Source: Ceratorhiza oryzae-sativae
Lineage: Eukaryota > Basidiomycota > Agaricomycetes > Cantharellales > Ceratobasidiaceae
Reading direction: 5' to 3'
Assembly: GCA_030998015.1 (NCBI GenBank)
Contig: JARWMV010000015.1
Location: 211,806 to 275,805 of the forward strand
Length of the DNA stretch: 64,000 bases
Each line of letters begins with the position of its first letter. The first letter of the stretch is position 1. The notes below the pieces were generated by a model. The model was not told the DNA's origin and did not search any database. It saw nothing but the letters and a program-made list of their open reading frames with translations. The position numbers and the translations under genes are program-made. Below are positions 1-10,504 of this stretch, in pieces.

Positions 1-2
1 CA

Positions 3-3000
3 ATATGCTTGAAACACTGCATTACAAAACCCCTACATGTGCAAGCAAACGAACCCAAGGAACTCCAGTTGGACTCTCTAGACTCCCTCCCAACCAAGTA
101 CAGGGAGTTCAAGAAAATATTCGCTGAAGAAGACGACATCCAGCCGTTACCACCCCATAGGAAGTGGGATATGGAAATAGATTTAAAACCGGATGCCAAG
201 CCAAGGCATGGCCCCATATATAGTGTGGGCGTCAAGGAAGATGCAGAATTGCGCAAAACCTTGGAGCGCCAACTGAAAGCAGGGCATATCAGACCCTCAA
301 GGTCACCAATGGCATCTCCAGTCATATTTGTCAAAAAGAAGAATGGGAAGCTGCGCATGTGCATCGACTACCAGCGACTAAACGAAATGACAGTCTCCAA
401 TGTGTACCCACTCCCCCACATCAATGATATTGTGGAGACGCTGCGTGGGGCAAAGATATTCACCAAGTTTGATCTAAAGTGGGGCTTCAACCTCATACGA
501 ATTCAGGAAGGGGACGAATGGAAGGCAGCTTTTAAGACCAAATATGGGCTGTACAAGCCCTTAGTCATGCAATTTGGTCAAAAGAACACACCAGGAACCT
601 TCATGGCCATGATCCGGGAAGAGTTCCAAGACATTGAGGGCATTTATGTGGTAATCTATATGGATGATATATTAGTATTCTCCAAAAACCAGGAAGAACA
701 CGATGAACATGTCAAGGAAGTCTTACATCACCTTCAAAAAGCTGGCCTATACTGCGCTCTGGAAAAATGCGTTTTCGATGTCACGGAAGTCGATTACCTG
801 GGAATAGTAGTGACTCCCCAGGGAATTAAAGTAGACCCAGCCAAGGTTGAAAAGGCTGTTGAATGGCCAACCCCTACCAACCCAACCGAAGTCCTGGAAG
901 GATTGGGGTTTGCAAATTGGTTGAGGCACTTCATAAAAGACTTTTCGAAAATTACAAGATGTCTTTATGAACTTGTCAAGAAGGATGTAAAATGGGAATG
1001 GACAGAAGAAAGGGATCAAGCATGGAATCTGCTGAAGCAAAAATTAAAAGAAGCCCCCCTCCTAATTCAGCCAGAGCCCAACAAACCATTCATTTTGGAA
1101 ACCGACGCCTCAGGCTATGCCACAGGCGCCGTATTACTGCAATATGGAGAGGACGGAATGCTCCACCCAATTTCCTATTACTCCAAGGCAATGGTCCCAG
1201 CAGAAAGGAATTATGATATCTACAACAAAGAAATGCTGGCAATCATAAAGGCCCTCAAACACTGGCGTCATTTGCTAGAAGGGGCCGAACACCCAGTAAA
1301 CATTGTTTGTGACCACAAGAATTTGGAGTATTGGAAGACAAATCGGCCACTGAACGGTTGGGTCACACGGTGGCATGAGTTCTTATCCAGGTTCGAATTC
1401 AAGATTCTATATATTGAAGGGGCGAAGAATGGCCAGGCAGACATACTTTCTAGGCTGTCAAGACACATCCCTAAAGAGGGGGGTGAGAGCCAAGCTCTGC
1501 TTGCGCAAAACCAATTTTTGGAGCTGAAATCACTATGCCTGCAAGCAATCATGCCAGACAATGACCTAGAACAACTCATTAGGGATGCTATCCCAGGGGA
1601 CGAACACCTATCAAAAGTCCTAAAAGCCCTAGATGACAATGAGAAGGTCAAAGATTGGGAATGGGACGAAGGACTCTTACGACACAAAGGCAGAATCTAC
1701 GTCCCAAATAACAAAGAACTTCGCAAACTGGTCATTGAAAGTCGTCACGATAGCCCAGCAGCAGGACACCCAGGACAATTCAGAACATATGAATTGCTAA
1801 ATCGCAAATACACGTGGTCATCAATGAAAAAATCAGTCAACGAATATGTCACACACTGCGAGTCATGCATCAGGAACAAGCACAGCAACCAAGTTCCCCC
1901 AGGGCTCTTAAACCCAATACCTGCACCAGAAAAACCCTGGGAGGAAATTACTTATGATCTGATCACCGGGCTACCCCTGTCAGAGGGATTTGATGCCATA
2001 TTTACAGTTGTCGACCGCCTGACAAAAATGGTCCACTTTATTCCATGTCAATCGGAAGCCAGTGCTATGGATTGCGCCAACCTGTTCCTAACATATGTAT
2101 GGAAACTCCATGGGTTACCATGGAAAACAATCTCAGACCGCGGCCCCAACTTCGCATCCAAATTCTTAAGGCACTTATACAAACGACTGGATATAAAACC
2201 CTCCTACTCCACAGCATACCACCCTCAGACAGATGGCCAGTCCGAACGGGCCAACCAAGTAGTGGAAGGGTACATCAGACACTATGTATCAGACAGACAA
2301 GATGACTGGGTCTCGCTCCTACCATTAGCTGAATTTGCCTACAATAATGGTGTCAACGCCTCAACTGGCAAATCACCATTCTTTGCAAACTATGGTTTCC
2401 ACCCAAGGCTAGCAGTCAGGGACAGGGAGGAACCAGAACTCCCTTTAGCAGACAACCATGCAGAATGGCTCCAAAAGGGCCATGACGAACTTAAGGCAGC
2501 CCTGGAAATAGCAAACCAGAGGATCAAGGAATACTATGACCAGAAGCATCAGACCCCTGAAGCTATTAAGGTTGGAGACAAAGTCTGGCTTGATACCAAA
2601 AACATACGGACACAGCAGGCCTCAAGGAAACTGGCCCACAAAAGAGTTGGACCATTCAAGGTGGTAGCACAACATGGCACACATGCCTACAAACTGGACC
2701 TACCGATAACCATGAAAATACACCCAGTGTTTCACATCTCACTCCTGACCAAATATAAAGACGACCCCTATGGCTGTCAGGTTCCCCCACCACCACCTGT
2801 GGTAACTCCTGAAGGGGAAGAAGAATTCGAAGTGGAACAGATCATAAAGTCACGATACAACAAAAGATCTAACATCTTTGAATACTATGTCAAGTGGCTC
2901 GGCTACAACGAGCGACAATGGTTAACCTATGATGACCTGGTGAACGCACCAGAACTCATCGCCGACTATGTCAAGTCGCACCCAAAGGCACCTCAGGACC

Positions 3001-3035
3001 CCCGTGCCTTGAAGGGGGGAAGTGTCACGAACTGA
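3..3035 (+). CDS. pol: Ty3 Pol polyprotein (RT-RNase H-integrase-chromodomain), 5'-truncated
   Basis: Copies retrotransposon RNA to DNA and integrates it. The frame is open to the window edge and runs without a stop for about 1010 codons. Visible motifs in order: RT box YMDDILVFS; RNase H with ETDASGYATG and CDHKNLEYW; integrase HHCC zinc site (HDSPAAGHPG, then HCESC); integrase core with the first Asp in TYDLITG, the second in SDRGPNF and the Glu in DGQSERANQ; then a chromodomain around EVEQIIKSRYNKRSN and YYVKWLGY. Chromodomains of this type usually bind modified histones and guide insertion into heterochromatin (family knowledge). The stop codon lies 11 nt inside the 3' LTR, as in the other copies here. 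Compared with the intact copy at 49393-52923, only the protease end is missing. Confidence 0.93.
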   Translation: MCLKHCITKPLHVQANEPKELQLDSLDSLPTKYREFKKIFAEEDDIQPLPPHRKWDMEIDLKPDAKPRHGPIYSVGVKEDAELRKTLERQLKAGHIRPSRSPMASPVIFVKKKNGKLRMCIDYQRLNEMTVSNVYPLPHINDIVETLRGAKIFTKFDLKWGFNLIRIQEGDEWKAAFKTKYGLYKPLVMQFGQKNTPGTFMAMIREEFQDIEGIYVVIYMDDILVFSKNQEEHDEHVKEVLHHLQKAGLYCALEKCVFDVTEVDYLGIVVTPQGIKVDPAKVEKAVEWPTPTNPTEVLEGLGFANWLRHFIKDFSKITRCLYELVKKDVKWEWTEERDQAWNLLKQKLKEAPLLIQPEPNKPFILETDASGYATGAVLLQYGEDGMLHPISYYSKAMVPAERNYDIYNKEMLAIIKALKHWRHLLEGAEHPVNIVCDHKNLEYWKTNRPLNGWVTRWHEFLSRFEFKILYIEGAKNGQADILSRLSRHIPKEGGESQALLAQNQFLELKSLCLQAIMPDNDLEQLIRDAIPGDEHLSKVLKALDDNEKVKDWEWDEGLLRHKGRIYVPNNKELRKLVIESRHDSPAAGHPGQFRTYELLNRKYTWSSMKKSVNEYVTHCESCIRNKHSNQVPPGLLNPIPAPEKPWEEITYDLITGLPLSEGFDAIFTVVDRLTKMVHFIPCQSEASAMDCANLFLTYVWKLHGLPWKTISDRGPNFASKFLRHLYKRLDIKPSYSTAYHPQTDGQSERANQVVEGYIRHYVSDRQDDWVSLLPLAEFAYNNGVNASTGKSPFFANYGFHPRLAVRDREEPELPLADNHAEWLQKGHDELKAALEIANQRIKEYYDQKHQTPEAIKVGDKVWLDTKNIRTQQASRKLAHKRVGPFKVVAQHGTHAYKLDLPITMKIHPVFHISLLTKYKDDPYGCQVPPPPPVVTPEGEEEFEVEQIIKSRYNKRSNIFEYYVKWLGYNERQWLTYDDLVNAPELIADYVKSHPKAPQDPRALKGGSVTN

Positions 3036-3399
3036 CACGCATATATCCACTCTATAATATTTTCTCAATTTATTACATTTTATGAGATCATCTTCAAAAC
3101 ATACTTGCCTTTTATGGTATATCTGTGTCATGTGATTCATGGAATGTTCCAGACCGGTAACCGAGATGTATTTCAACTCCAATGTGAAATTCCGCAGTTC
3201 CGCAGTCGCTTCTACTGCTTCTATCTCTTATCTGTCGTGACTCACTGTACGGACTTGTTTGTTATGATGTGGCTTGTACTATGTATATAAACCAGGTCAA
3301 GTTCACAGAGGACTCCTCAAGAACTTGACCTCTCGTCGAATACAAGTTCTTTTATTTTCCTTACTATTTTCCTCGTCGCCTGACTTGTCGTCGTCGACA
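3023..3399 (+). repeat. 377-bp LTR (3' LTR of E1)
   Basis: Starts TGTCACGAACTGACAC and ends GTCGTCGACA, and is preceded by the purine tract GAAGGGGGGAAG at 3011-3022. It carries a TATATAA box, then an inverted repeat AGGTCAAGTTC ... CAAGAACTTGACCT around the predicted transcription start. The same 377-bp unit recurs at 33849, 40417, 40993, 47524, 52911 and 60091 (376 bp), and as CpG-poor remnants at 10146 and 59532. Confidence 0.93.
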
Positions 3400-5793
3400 A
3401 TGGGCCTGCCAGGAGAAGCGATCTACAACTGTCAAGATGCTGTTGTACCCCTTTGAGACAGGTAATTTGACAATGAAATCATATGCAACATCTGCCCATG
3501 GTTTCCATGGGATTGGTAAGGGCTTCAGGGGAGTGCCTTGTTTGTGTCCTTTGCTTCTTTGACACGTTTCACAAGATTCCACATATTGGTTTACTTGGGC
3601 CTTCATTCCTGGCCAGTAATAATCCCTTGATAGTAATTCTAGTGTTCAGGCTTGTCCCTGATGACTGGCCACAGGGGCATCACAGCACTCCTCCAGGAGA
3701 CTCAACCTCAAGTCCTTGTCATCTGGGATGTAGAGCCTATTGTCATACCTTAATAGGCCCCCCTTCATTTTGTACTGTCTAAATTCCTTCTGTACTGAGG
3801 GTGGTAGTTGTTCTTTATTTGCCATGCTCAGCCTTAAGGATCTGATAGATTCGTCTTCTTCCTGAGCTTCTTTAAGCTCCTCCCAGAAATTCCCCTGTAC
3901 CTCTGCCTTGAAACCTATGAACCTTTCTTCTGGAATCATGATCTGTGGTTCCATAGGGGTGTCCCCATGGTCACTCCTTCTGGAAAGGGCATCTGGCTTC
4001 TGTGAGAGTTTCCCTGGTCTATACACAATCTGAAAATTGAAGGGTGCCAGAGTGAGATACCATCTGGCATGCCTTCTATTCCACATCTGGGCATTTTGCC
4101 AGTACTGGAGGTTCCTATGGTCAGTGTATATCACAATAGGTTCTTCTGTCCCTTCTAGGTATAACCTCCAGTGCTCTAAGGACCTAACAATTGCAAGCAA
4201 CCCCTTGTTGTAGGTGTCATAATTTTTCTCTGGTGGGGTGAAGCTCTTCGATAGGAAGGCAATTGGATGCAGTCAGTTGTCATCCCCCTTTTGGCTTAGT
4301 ACTGCTCCCATGGCCACTCCTGAGGCATCTGTTTCCAGTATGTATGGCTTGTTTGGGTTTGGGTGGATTAAGACCAGTTCTCTTGCTACTGCTTCTTTAA
4401 TAGCTTCAAATGCTTCTTGTTGTTTTCTTTCCCACAGGAATTTGATGTCTTTTTGAGTGAGATCTGTGAGGGGTTTGGCTAAGGTGCTAAACTTCTCTAT
4501 CCACCTTCTATAGAACCCCACAAAGCCTAGGAATGCTTGGACTTCTTTTACTGTGTTAGGTTCTGGCCATTCTAGTACTGCCTTTACCTTTTCCTTTTCC
4601 ATCAATATCCCTTCTGGGGATATGATGATCCCAATGAAGCTTACCTCCTTCACAAAGAACTGACACTTGTGTGGTTTGAGGAAGAGGTGGTTTTCCCTCA
4701 TTCTTCTTAACACCTCCCTGACATGTTGTATGTGTTCTTCCCTGTTTCTGGAAAACACTAGTACATCATCCATGTAGATTACCACATAATCATCTATTAT
4801 GTCATGGAACTTTTCCATCATGAACCTTGTAAAGGTTCTTGGTCCTTCCTTTACTCCGAATGGCATGACCAAGCATTCAAACTGGCCTTCTCCTGTCCTG
4901 AAAGCTGTTTTCCATTTGTCTCCCTCTTTTACCCTGATGTTGTTGAACCCCCATCGAACATCCATTTTTGAATAGATGGTTGTGTCCTTCAGTCTCTCAA
5001 TCAATTCTATTTGGATTGGAAGTGGAAACCTGTCTGGCTTGGTGATGTCATTCATCTTACAGTAGTCGACTACCAACCTAAGCCCTCCATCTGCTTTGTT
5101 CACATAGAAACAGGGTGCAGCTACAACTGACTGGCTGGGCCTTATTTTTCTGTTTCTTAGTTCCTCCTCTAGGTACTCCCTGAGTGCCTTTGTTTCTGCT
5201 GGCGACATACTGTACCTCTTTGCAGGCTTTGGCAGCTCTGCTCCCTCAATCAGGTCCATTTTGAAGTCCAGGTTACCTTGGTGGGGTGGAAGTTCTCGGA
5301 AACCTTCTTCCCCAAACAGGTCATCAAAATCCCTAAATTCTTCTGGGATTTGTAGGCTTTCACTTGCTGCCCTTGCCTTGATTTCATCTGGGTATGAGAT
5401 GGTAAGGTCTTTCCAATCTATGATAGGTTCTGCTTCTTCAAGCCATTCTTTCCCTAGGACTATGTCTGTGTTGCCTTGGGTCATCACATAAAGGGAGCAT
5501 TTCAGTGTCTTCCCTTCCACTTCAATATTTAGTTCTGCCCTTTCTTCTATGGCATCCTTGATTTCATTTCCATCAATGGCCACAATTGATTTCTTGTGTT
5601 TGAGGGGAGTGGTTGGAATCCCTTTTTCCCTTGAATAGGCCTTATCAATGAAGTTGGTTGAAGATCCTGAGTCAATCAGTGTCTTTGCTGGTTCCATGAT
5701 TCCCTCTACTGTAGTGTATATTATTGATTGATTACTAGACTTCTTGAGGTAACATACATCTGCAGTAGGGGTTATATCGGGGTCCTCCAACAT
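3400..5793 (-). pseudogene. pol: Pol of E2: protease, RT, RNase H, truncated integrase
   Basis: The first block (4273-5793) has an aspartic protease DSGSSTNF, an RT with YMDDVLVFSRN, and the beginning of RNase H with ETDASGVAMGAV. The frame then stops at a TGA (4273-4275) where related proteins have a charged residue before LHPIAF. The second block (3646-4200) continues RNase H (TDHRNLQYW, DALSRR) into the integrase N-terminus. The third block (3400-3606) has the CETCQRSKGH zinc-site cysteines and the first catalytic-region Asp (YDFIVKLPVS). It is interrupted by E1 at 3400, before the second Asp and the Glu. The in-frame stops and the missing C-terminus make it non-functional. Confidence 0.88.
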
Positions 5794-7433
5794 GGAAGTG
5801 GTAGGACCAATTAGTTTTCTGACTCAGAGCTGCTTTCTTCTTCAACTTGTCTGCTGGTGCCCAGGTTGAATTTGATGAGTTGCTGGTCCTTGCATTCATT
5901 TTCTGGTTTGCAAACTGCATGTTGTCCATTTTGCAGGCAAAGTCAATTAATTGATCTAAGGTGTATGATGGACCTTCAGCCTCATTTGCCAGTACTTCAA
6001 TCCTTAAGATCTCTTGTTGTACTTCAGGTTTTAACCCTTCCCTGAATTGGTCCTTGAGGGCTTCCTGGTTCCAGTCTACCTCTTGGATCAGGATCAGGAA
6101 TTGGGTAGCATAGTCCAATGCACTCTTGGTTTGCGTTAATTTCCTTAGTTTACAGATGGTCTTTTCCTTTATGACTGGGTTGTTAAAAGCATCCAGGAAT
6201 CCCTTCCTGAAATCCTTCCAGGATGCAAGGATACCTGTGCGTTCGCCTGCTAGTAGTTTCCGGCAGTAAGGTTGTGCCCAGTTTGCTGCTTCCCCCTCCT
6301 CCATGTTCATTAACACTGCAGATATCTTTTTTCGCTTGTCAAAAGCTGATTCATCATAGTCAGTGAAGAAAAGTTCCATGCTGATTATGAAGTTCTCTGC
6401 TTCCTTCCCTTTTTTCCCATTAAATTTGCTGGGTCTCCCTAGTTGCGCCTCCTTAGGAGTGTGGTTTGTGGCAAGGGTAGGTTGGTTTGCTTGGGATGGG
6501 GGTTCTGTTTGGGGTCTTATTGTGCACTCAGCCTGGAAGGTTCTTCCCAGAAAGGGTGTTTGTACTGGAGAGGCTGAGGGGGATTGTGAGGGGCTTCCTA
6601 TGACCACCCTAGTTCTTCCCCTGGTCTCTTCTGTCCTTTCCCTTGGCCTTCCTGCTTCAGTTGTTTTCTGGAGCTCATTTCCTAGATCAGTTACCCATTG
6701 TTCTAGTGTGGTCAGGATCTCCTGTGATTTCAGTTTTCTTCTCTAAGCTTTCGAGCTTTCGCTCTTGCATTCCCAGTACCCAGTTTATTTCCATGGAGAT
6801 GTCCTTTAATTCTTTTATCAGGTTCCCCATTTCTGCTTTTAGGTCGTCCTGGTTCTTTGCCACATAGAGGACATTTTTGTTGGATGTTTCCATTGACCTT
6901 ACCATCCAGTCCACATTTCCTTCTTGCCGGGTTAGTGATATTTGACACTGATTTATACCTGTGATTGCCTTTTCTAGTTCCCTATGGTTATTGTCTCTAA
7001 GTTCCTTGAGCCCTGCCCTGATGGTGGTGGCAATGGTGTGAATAGGGTTGGCAGTGGTTATGGTTCTGGGACCTGGCTGGGGTTGTGTCCTTGCCTCTTC
7101 CACCAAGGCTGTACCTTGTTCATATATGGTTTGGGTCATATCTTCTACCTCATCCCTCTCTGGATTTGAGATATCTTCTGGGTCTGGATTTATCAGGTGA
7201 ATTGGTGGTTGAGGGCTGCAGAGCGGTATTCCCCCTATTTGCCCTCCCAGGATGGGGGCCTGAGTGGGGTTAGGTTGAGCCACTGGTTGTGGGTTTTGTG
7301 GCAACCCCCCTGGCATTCCTTGGAGGGTCTCGTCTGGGTTACCTTCAGCCTCTGGGGGAGTAACAGGTTTGGGTGATTGTGGTCTACTATTTGCCACTCT
7401 GCTTTGAGATCGAGTTTGTGGTCTCTGTGACAT
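5735..7433 (-). pseudogene. gag: Gag region of E2 (two frames)
   Basis: 6687-7433 starts with a plausible ATG and encodes about 248 residues: a Pro/Gln-rich N-terminus, then a helical, likely coiled-coil segment. 5735-6607 is in another frame and holds the recognisable Ty3 capsid-like part (LGRPSKFNGKKGKEAENFI, then ASWKDFRKGFLDAF and ALDYATQF). The two parts are separated by a frameshift with stops between 6607 and 6687. I could not find a CCHC zinc knuckle at the C-terminal end, where one would be expected before pol. It is either lost or hidden by a second frameshift near 5800. Confidence 0.75.
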
Positions 7434-7539
7434 AGTTTCTTTGTGTTCTCTTATGTATCACAGGAGTTAGCTGGTTTCTTGTGTACTCAGCCCTTAGTAT
7501 CTGTGTAATATACTTATGTTTGCCACTAGTTAAGTTAAG

Positions 7540-7551
7540 AGCTTGCTTTAT
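7540..7551 (-). other. Putative self-primer binding site of E2
   Basis: Two bases inside the 5' LTR end, the minus strand reads ATAAAGCAAGCT. This is the exact reverse complement of AGCTTGCTTTAT in the LTR (plus-strand 7682-7693), about 34 nt downstream of the TATA box and so at the predicted mRNA 5' end. No TGG-type tRNA site is seen. This is the Tf1-style self-priming layout. Confidence 0.7.
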
Positions 7552-7553
7552 AA

Positions 7554-8108
7554 TGTTGTGACCCTCTGGATGCTTCCTTGCAAAGCACTTAAGTAGTGGC
7601 TGCATTGACAGTTTGGTGCTATGCAGTATGTATTGAGCTTTCTAGTTACAGTGTTTGCTATGGTCTATGGTGGTTGACAGGATAAAGCAAGCTGAGGTGT
7701 CCAGTCTTGCTTTATCCTTCTTATATATGCCTGTGGCTGCGGTGGCTGTGGATGTATTATCTAAGCACAATCTGCAGTAGGTGCAGGTTATGTACAGTAC
7801 TATGGGTTATGTAATTGTTTGTCTTAAGTTTGTGCAGCTCTGAATCTTATAGAGCTGTGCGAGGTCTGAGGGGTAGGTGCTGAGGTCATGTGATCCTGCC
7901 ATAAGCGCCAAGATCACATGACAACTTGCTCCTTGCTCCAAGTAACAAGGGAGAGAAATGCTGGAGCAAGTTCAGGGTAACCACCATAAGCACTGGTTAA
8001 GTGCTGAGGTCATGTGACCTTGTTTATGGCTTGTTCCACTTAGGAAAATGCCATAAATCTGTAAATATATTTGGTTATTCTGTTATGTCTGTTTGACAGG
8101 TCATAACA
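7554..8108 (-). repeat. 555-bp 5' LTR of E2
   Basis: On the minus strand it begins TGTTATGACC and ends GGTCACAACA, near-perfect inverted termini. It has a TATATAAG box and short GAGCAAG/CTTGCTC inverted modules. Its ends are confirmed by the related solo LTR at 11680-12399, which has a perfect TSD. The right flank (8109-8113, CATCA) would be its TSD; the partner is outside the window. Confidence 0.85.
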
Positions 8109-8167
8109 CATCACTTGAGGTTGGCAGAGCAGACTAAAATAATAGAAAATGTTAGTAATCCATAACA
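8109..8167. repeat. Terminal fragment of the 1.3-kb LTR-B family
   Basis: 59 bp nearly identical to the right end of the complete LTR-B copy (9946-10004), ending CCATAACA. E2 abuts it on the left and a Ty3 pol remnant on the right, so LTR-B landed in pol first and E2 then landed in LTR-B. Confidence 0.8.
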
Positions 8168-10145
8168 ACCTCAACTGGGAAGTCACCCTTCTTTGCCAAC
8201 TATGGTTTCCACCCCAGCATGACAGTGGGGGATAAGGAAGAACAAGGGTTCCCACTGGCAGACAATCATGCAGAATGGCTCCAAAAAGGACATGACAAGC
8301 TTAGAGCTGCTCTGGAGATAACAAACCAGAAAGTTAAGGAGTACTATGATAGGAAACACCAGGCACCAGACAATATCAGAGTTGGGGACAAAGTCTGGCT
8401 TGATACCAGAAACATTCAGACAAAGCAGGCCTCCAGGAAGCTGACCCACAAGAGGGTTGGACCTTTTAAGGTGGCAGCACAGCATGGCACCCATGCCTTC
8501 AAACTGGACCTACCTATGAGCATGAAAATACACCCAGTATTTCATATATCTCTCTTAACCAAGTACAAGGACAACCCATATAGATGTCAGGTTTCTCTGC
8601 CACCACCTGCGGTAACTCCTGAAGGAGAAGAATAATTCATAGTTGAACAGATCATCAAATCCAGATACAACAAGAGGTCTGACACCTTTGAATATTTGTT
8701 ACAGGTCAGGGTACACTTGAATATCTAGAGCTTAAGCAAATGTAGATATGTTAGTATACACTAATCGTACTCAATACTTCTTAGACTAGAGTAAGAAGGC
8801 TCAAAGTAGTTGCAATGCAATCAAGTAACACTCAAGGTAGTCTTAATCTTTCACAGTGTAAACTGACTAATTTATAGGTATAAAGAGCAAGACTACTATG
8901 GTCAGGTTCCCTTAGATATCTTAAATGTAGTTCAGCCCTAGTCGCTTGGACTAACTGATACTAATCTTAATACTAGGCTTAAGCGATAGCTTATAGGATA
9001 GATGGTGGGCTGCCTAATGCATGTACTTCCTCAGCTACAGGTACTTAGATTTCCTCTAATAGCTGGTACTTAATGTCACGCTCAATCAGGCAATATTGTA
9101 TCCTTATATATCTCTGTATATAAGATACAATGACTCAGACAGTATATAACTAATATGGTACTTTATTCCTCAGTACTAGTTATATAAGAAATCACACACA
9201 GACAAGAGAAATAGAAAGAGAAAAGAAACCAATAACCGGTCTGGGTTGAGTAGAGGGAGGAAGGTGGTCTGGAAGGGCCTCAGAGGAGGTCCTTTTATAC
9301 CCTGAGGAGGGCATTCCAGAGCCAAATAGATACATGCATGCCAGTGCGATCATCAAAAGAGGGTACTGCTATACTTGGGGTACACCCTAGCCCAGTATAG
9401 GATAAAAGAGTAAAGACAGGGTGTGGATTGAAGGCATTGATGCATCTGAGACCTGCTATTGGCTTGTAGATCATATTATCATAGTATATACATGTAATGA
9501 ACGGAGGCTACATCTCAGTGAGTCATAAGGTGAGTCAGAGAAGCTTCTGGATCAATTTGGGAAGCTCTCCTGACTCACTGGAGTCATTAGATCTTGATTG
9601 ATGGTCCAGTAAGATTCTAATGATCTTCGGGCCATTCCGGCGCGAGGATCCGGTGGATCGCGACGATCTTCGGGCAGCAGATACCGCCAAAGATTAGCTA
9701 TCGATAGAGCACAAGATCGCTTTGATAGCGTAAGCGGTTGCCGAGATATGAGCGGTGCGATGTTGTAATCAAAATCTCCTGATAAGAGGAAATATCGCAA
9801 CCTCTGTATCTCTCTGAGATCTTATCGTAAAAACTTAATAAAATATGCGTTGAAGAGCGGGAAATTTGTACTATTTAATGGAACAGAAAATAGTACAATT
9901 CAGAGTGCATACAAATTCGAGTATTTCACAATTTAATTACAGAGGCATTGCTTGAGGTTGGCAGAGCAGACTAAAATAATAGAAAATGTTAGTGATCCAT
10001 AACAATATTATGTTAAATGGCTGGGATATGATGAATGCCAATGGCTAACATATGATGAGCTGGTGAACACACCTGAAGTCTTAGCTGACTATGTCAAGTC
10101 AGATCCAAAGGCACCCCATGACCCCTGTGCCTTGAAGGGGGGAAT
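8168..10145 (+). pseudogene. pol: Ty3 pol C-terminal remnant (integrase end and chromodomain), interrupted
   Basis: Homologous to the end of E1 pol. 8168-8696 carries the integrase C-terminal region (GDKVWLDTRNIQTKQASRKL, then KIHPVFHISLLTKYKDN) and the start of the chromodomain. A TAA (8633-8635) interrupts it after TPEGEE. The chromodomain is split by a 1308-bp solo LTR at 8697-10004. It resumes at 10005-10145 with YVKWLGYDE and the typical tail ending at the purine tract. Upstream pol is missing. CpG sites are largely converted to TpG/CpA, so it is an old copy. Confidence 0.88.
8697..10004. repeat. Solo LTR-B, 1308 bp, with 5-bp TSD ATATT
   Basis: Begins TGTTACAGG and ends CCATAACA, and is flanked by ATATT at 8692-8696 and 10005-10009. 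Removing it and one ATATT restores the chromodomain frame across the junction. A TATAAAAGG box read on the minus strand near 9290 suggests minus orientation (inference). It holds a CpG-rich patch (about 9625-9760), unlike the CpG-poor sequence it interrupts, so it is younger. No internal coding region is left. Confidence 0.85.
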
Positions 10146-10504
10146 TATTATGAACTGACATGCATATATCCACTCCATAATATTTTCTTGATTTATTATA
10201 TTTTATGGGATCATTTTCAAAACATACTTGCCTTTTATGGTATCATGTGACTCATGGAATGTTCCAGACTGCTGACCAAGATGTATTTCAACTTCAATGT
10301 GAAATTCTGCAGCTCCACAGCAGCTTCTATCTCTTATCAGATGTGACTCACTGTATGGACTTGTTTGTTGTGATGTGGCTTGTAAGATGTATATAAACTG
10401 GGTCAAGTTTGCAGAGGACTCCTCAAGAACTTGACCTCTTGTTGAATACAAGTTCTTTCTTTTTCTTACTGTTTTCCTTGTCACCTGACTTGTTGTTGTT
10501 GACA
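10146..10504 (+). repeat. Degraded 3' LTR of the main Ty3 family
   Basis: Aligns throughout with the LTR at 3023-3399 but is 359 bp and has lost almost every CpG (TGTCACGA has become TATTATGA, and GTCGTCGACA has become GTTGTTGACA). It follows the purine tract of the pol remnant directly. TATATAA and the start-site inverted repeat remain readable. Confidence 0.88.

Larger units (their letters stand above)
1..3399 (+). mobile_element. Ty3/gypsy chromovirus E1 (Tf1/sushi-like), 3' part
   Basis: The window opens inside pol of a Ty3 element and runs through its 3' LTR. Order read: end of protease region, reverse transcriptase, RNase H, integrase, chromodomain, purine tract (3011-3022), 3' LTR. 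The base after the LTR (3400) is integrase sequence of a different Ty3 element on the opposite strand, so E1 appears to have jumped into E2. Its left half and left TSD lie outside the window. Gag and the 5' LTR are not visible. Confidence 0.93.
3400..8108 (-). mobile_element. Ty3/gypsy element E2, second family, 5' part, decayed
   Basis: On the minus strand, from right to left: 5' LTR (7554-8108), putative self-primer site, two-part gag region, then protease, RT, RNase H and the start of integrase. It stops abruptly at 3400, where E1 begins, and the rest should lie left of the window. Proteins differ clearly from the E1/E3-E6 family (YMDDVLVFSRN, MPFGVKEGP), so this is a separate lineage. Frameshifts and in-frame stops make it dead. 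Confidence 0.88.

Noticed and set aside
1268..1687. Antisense open frames inside pol (also seen at 35556, 45773, 51108 and 61802)
   Set aside because: They recur because pol codon usage leaves the opposite strand open; they mirror RNase H and integrase and lack their own features.
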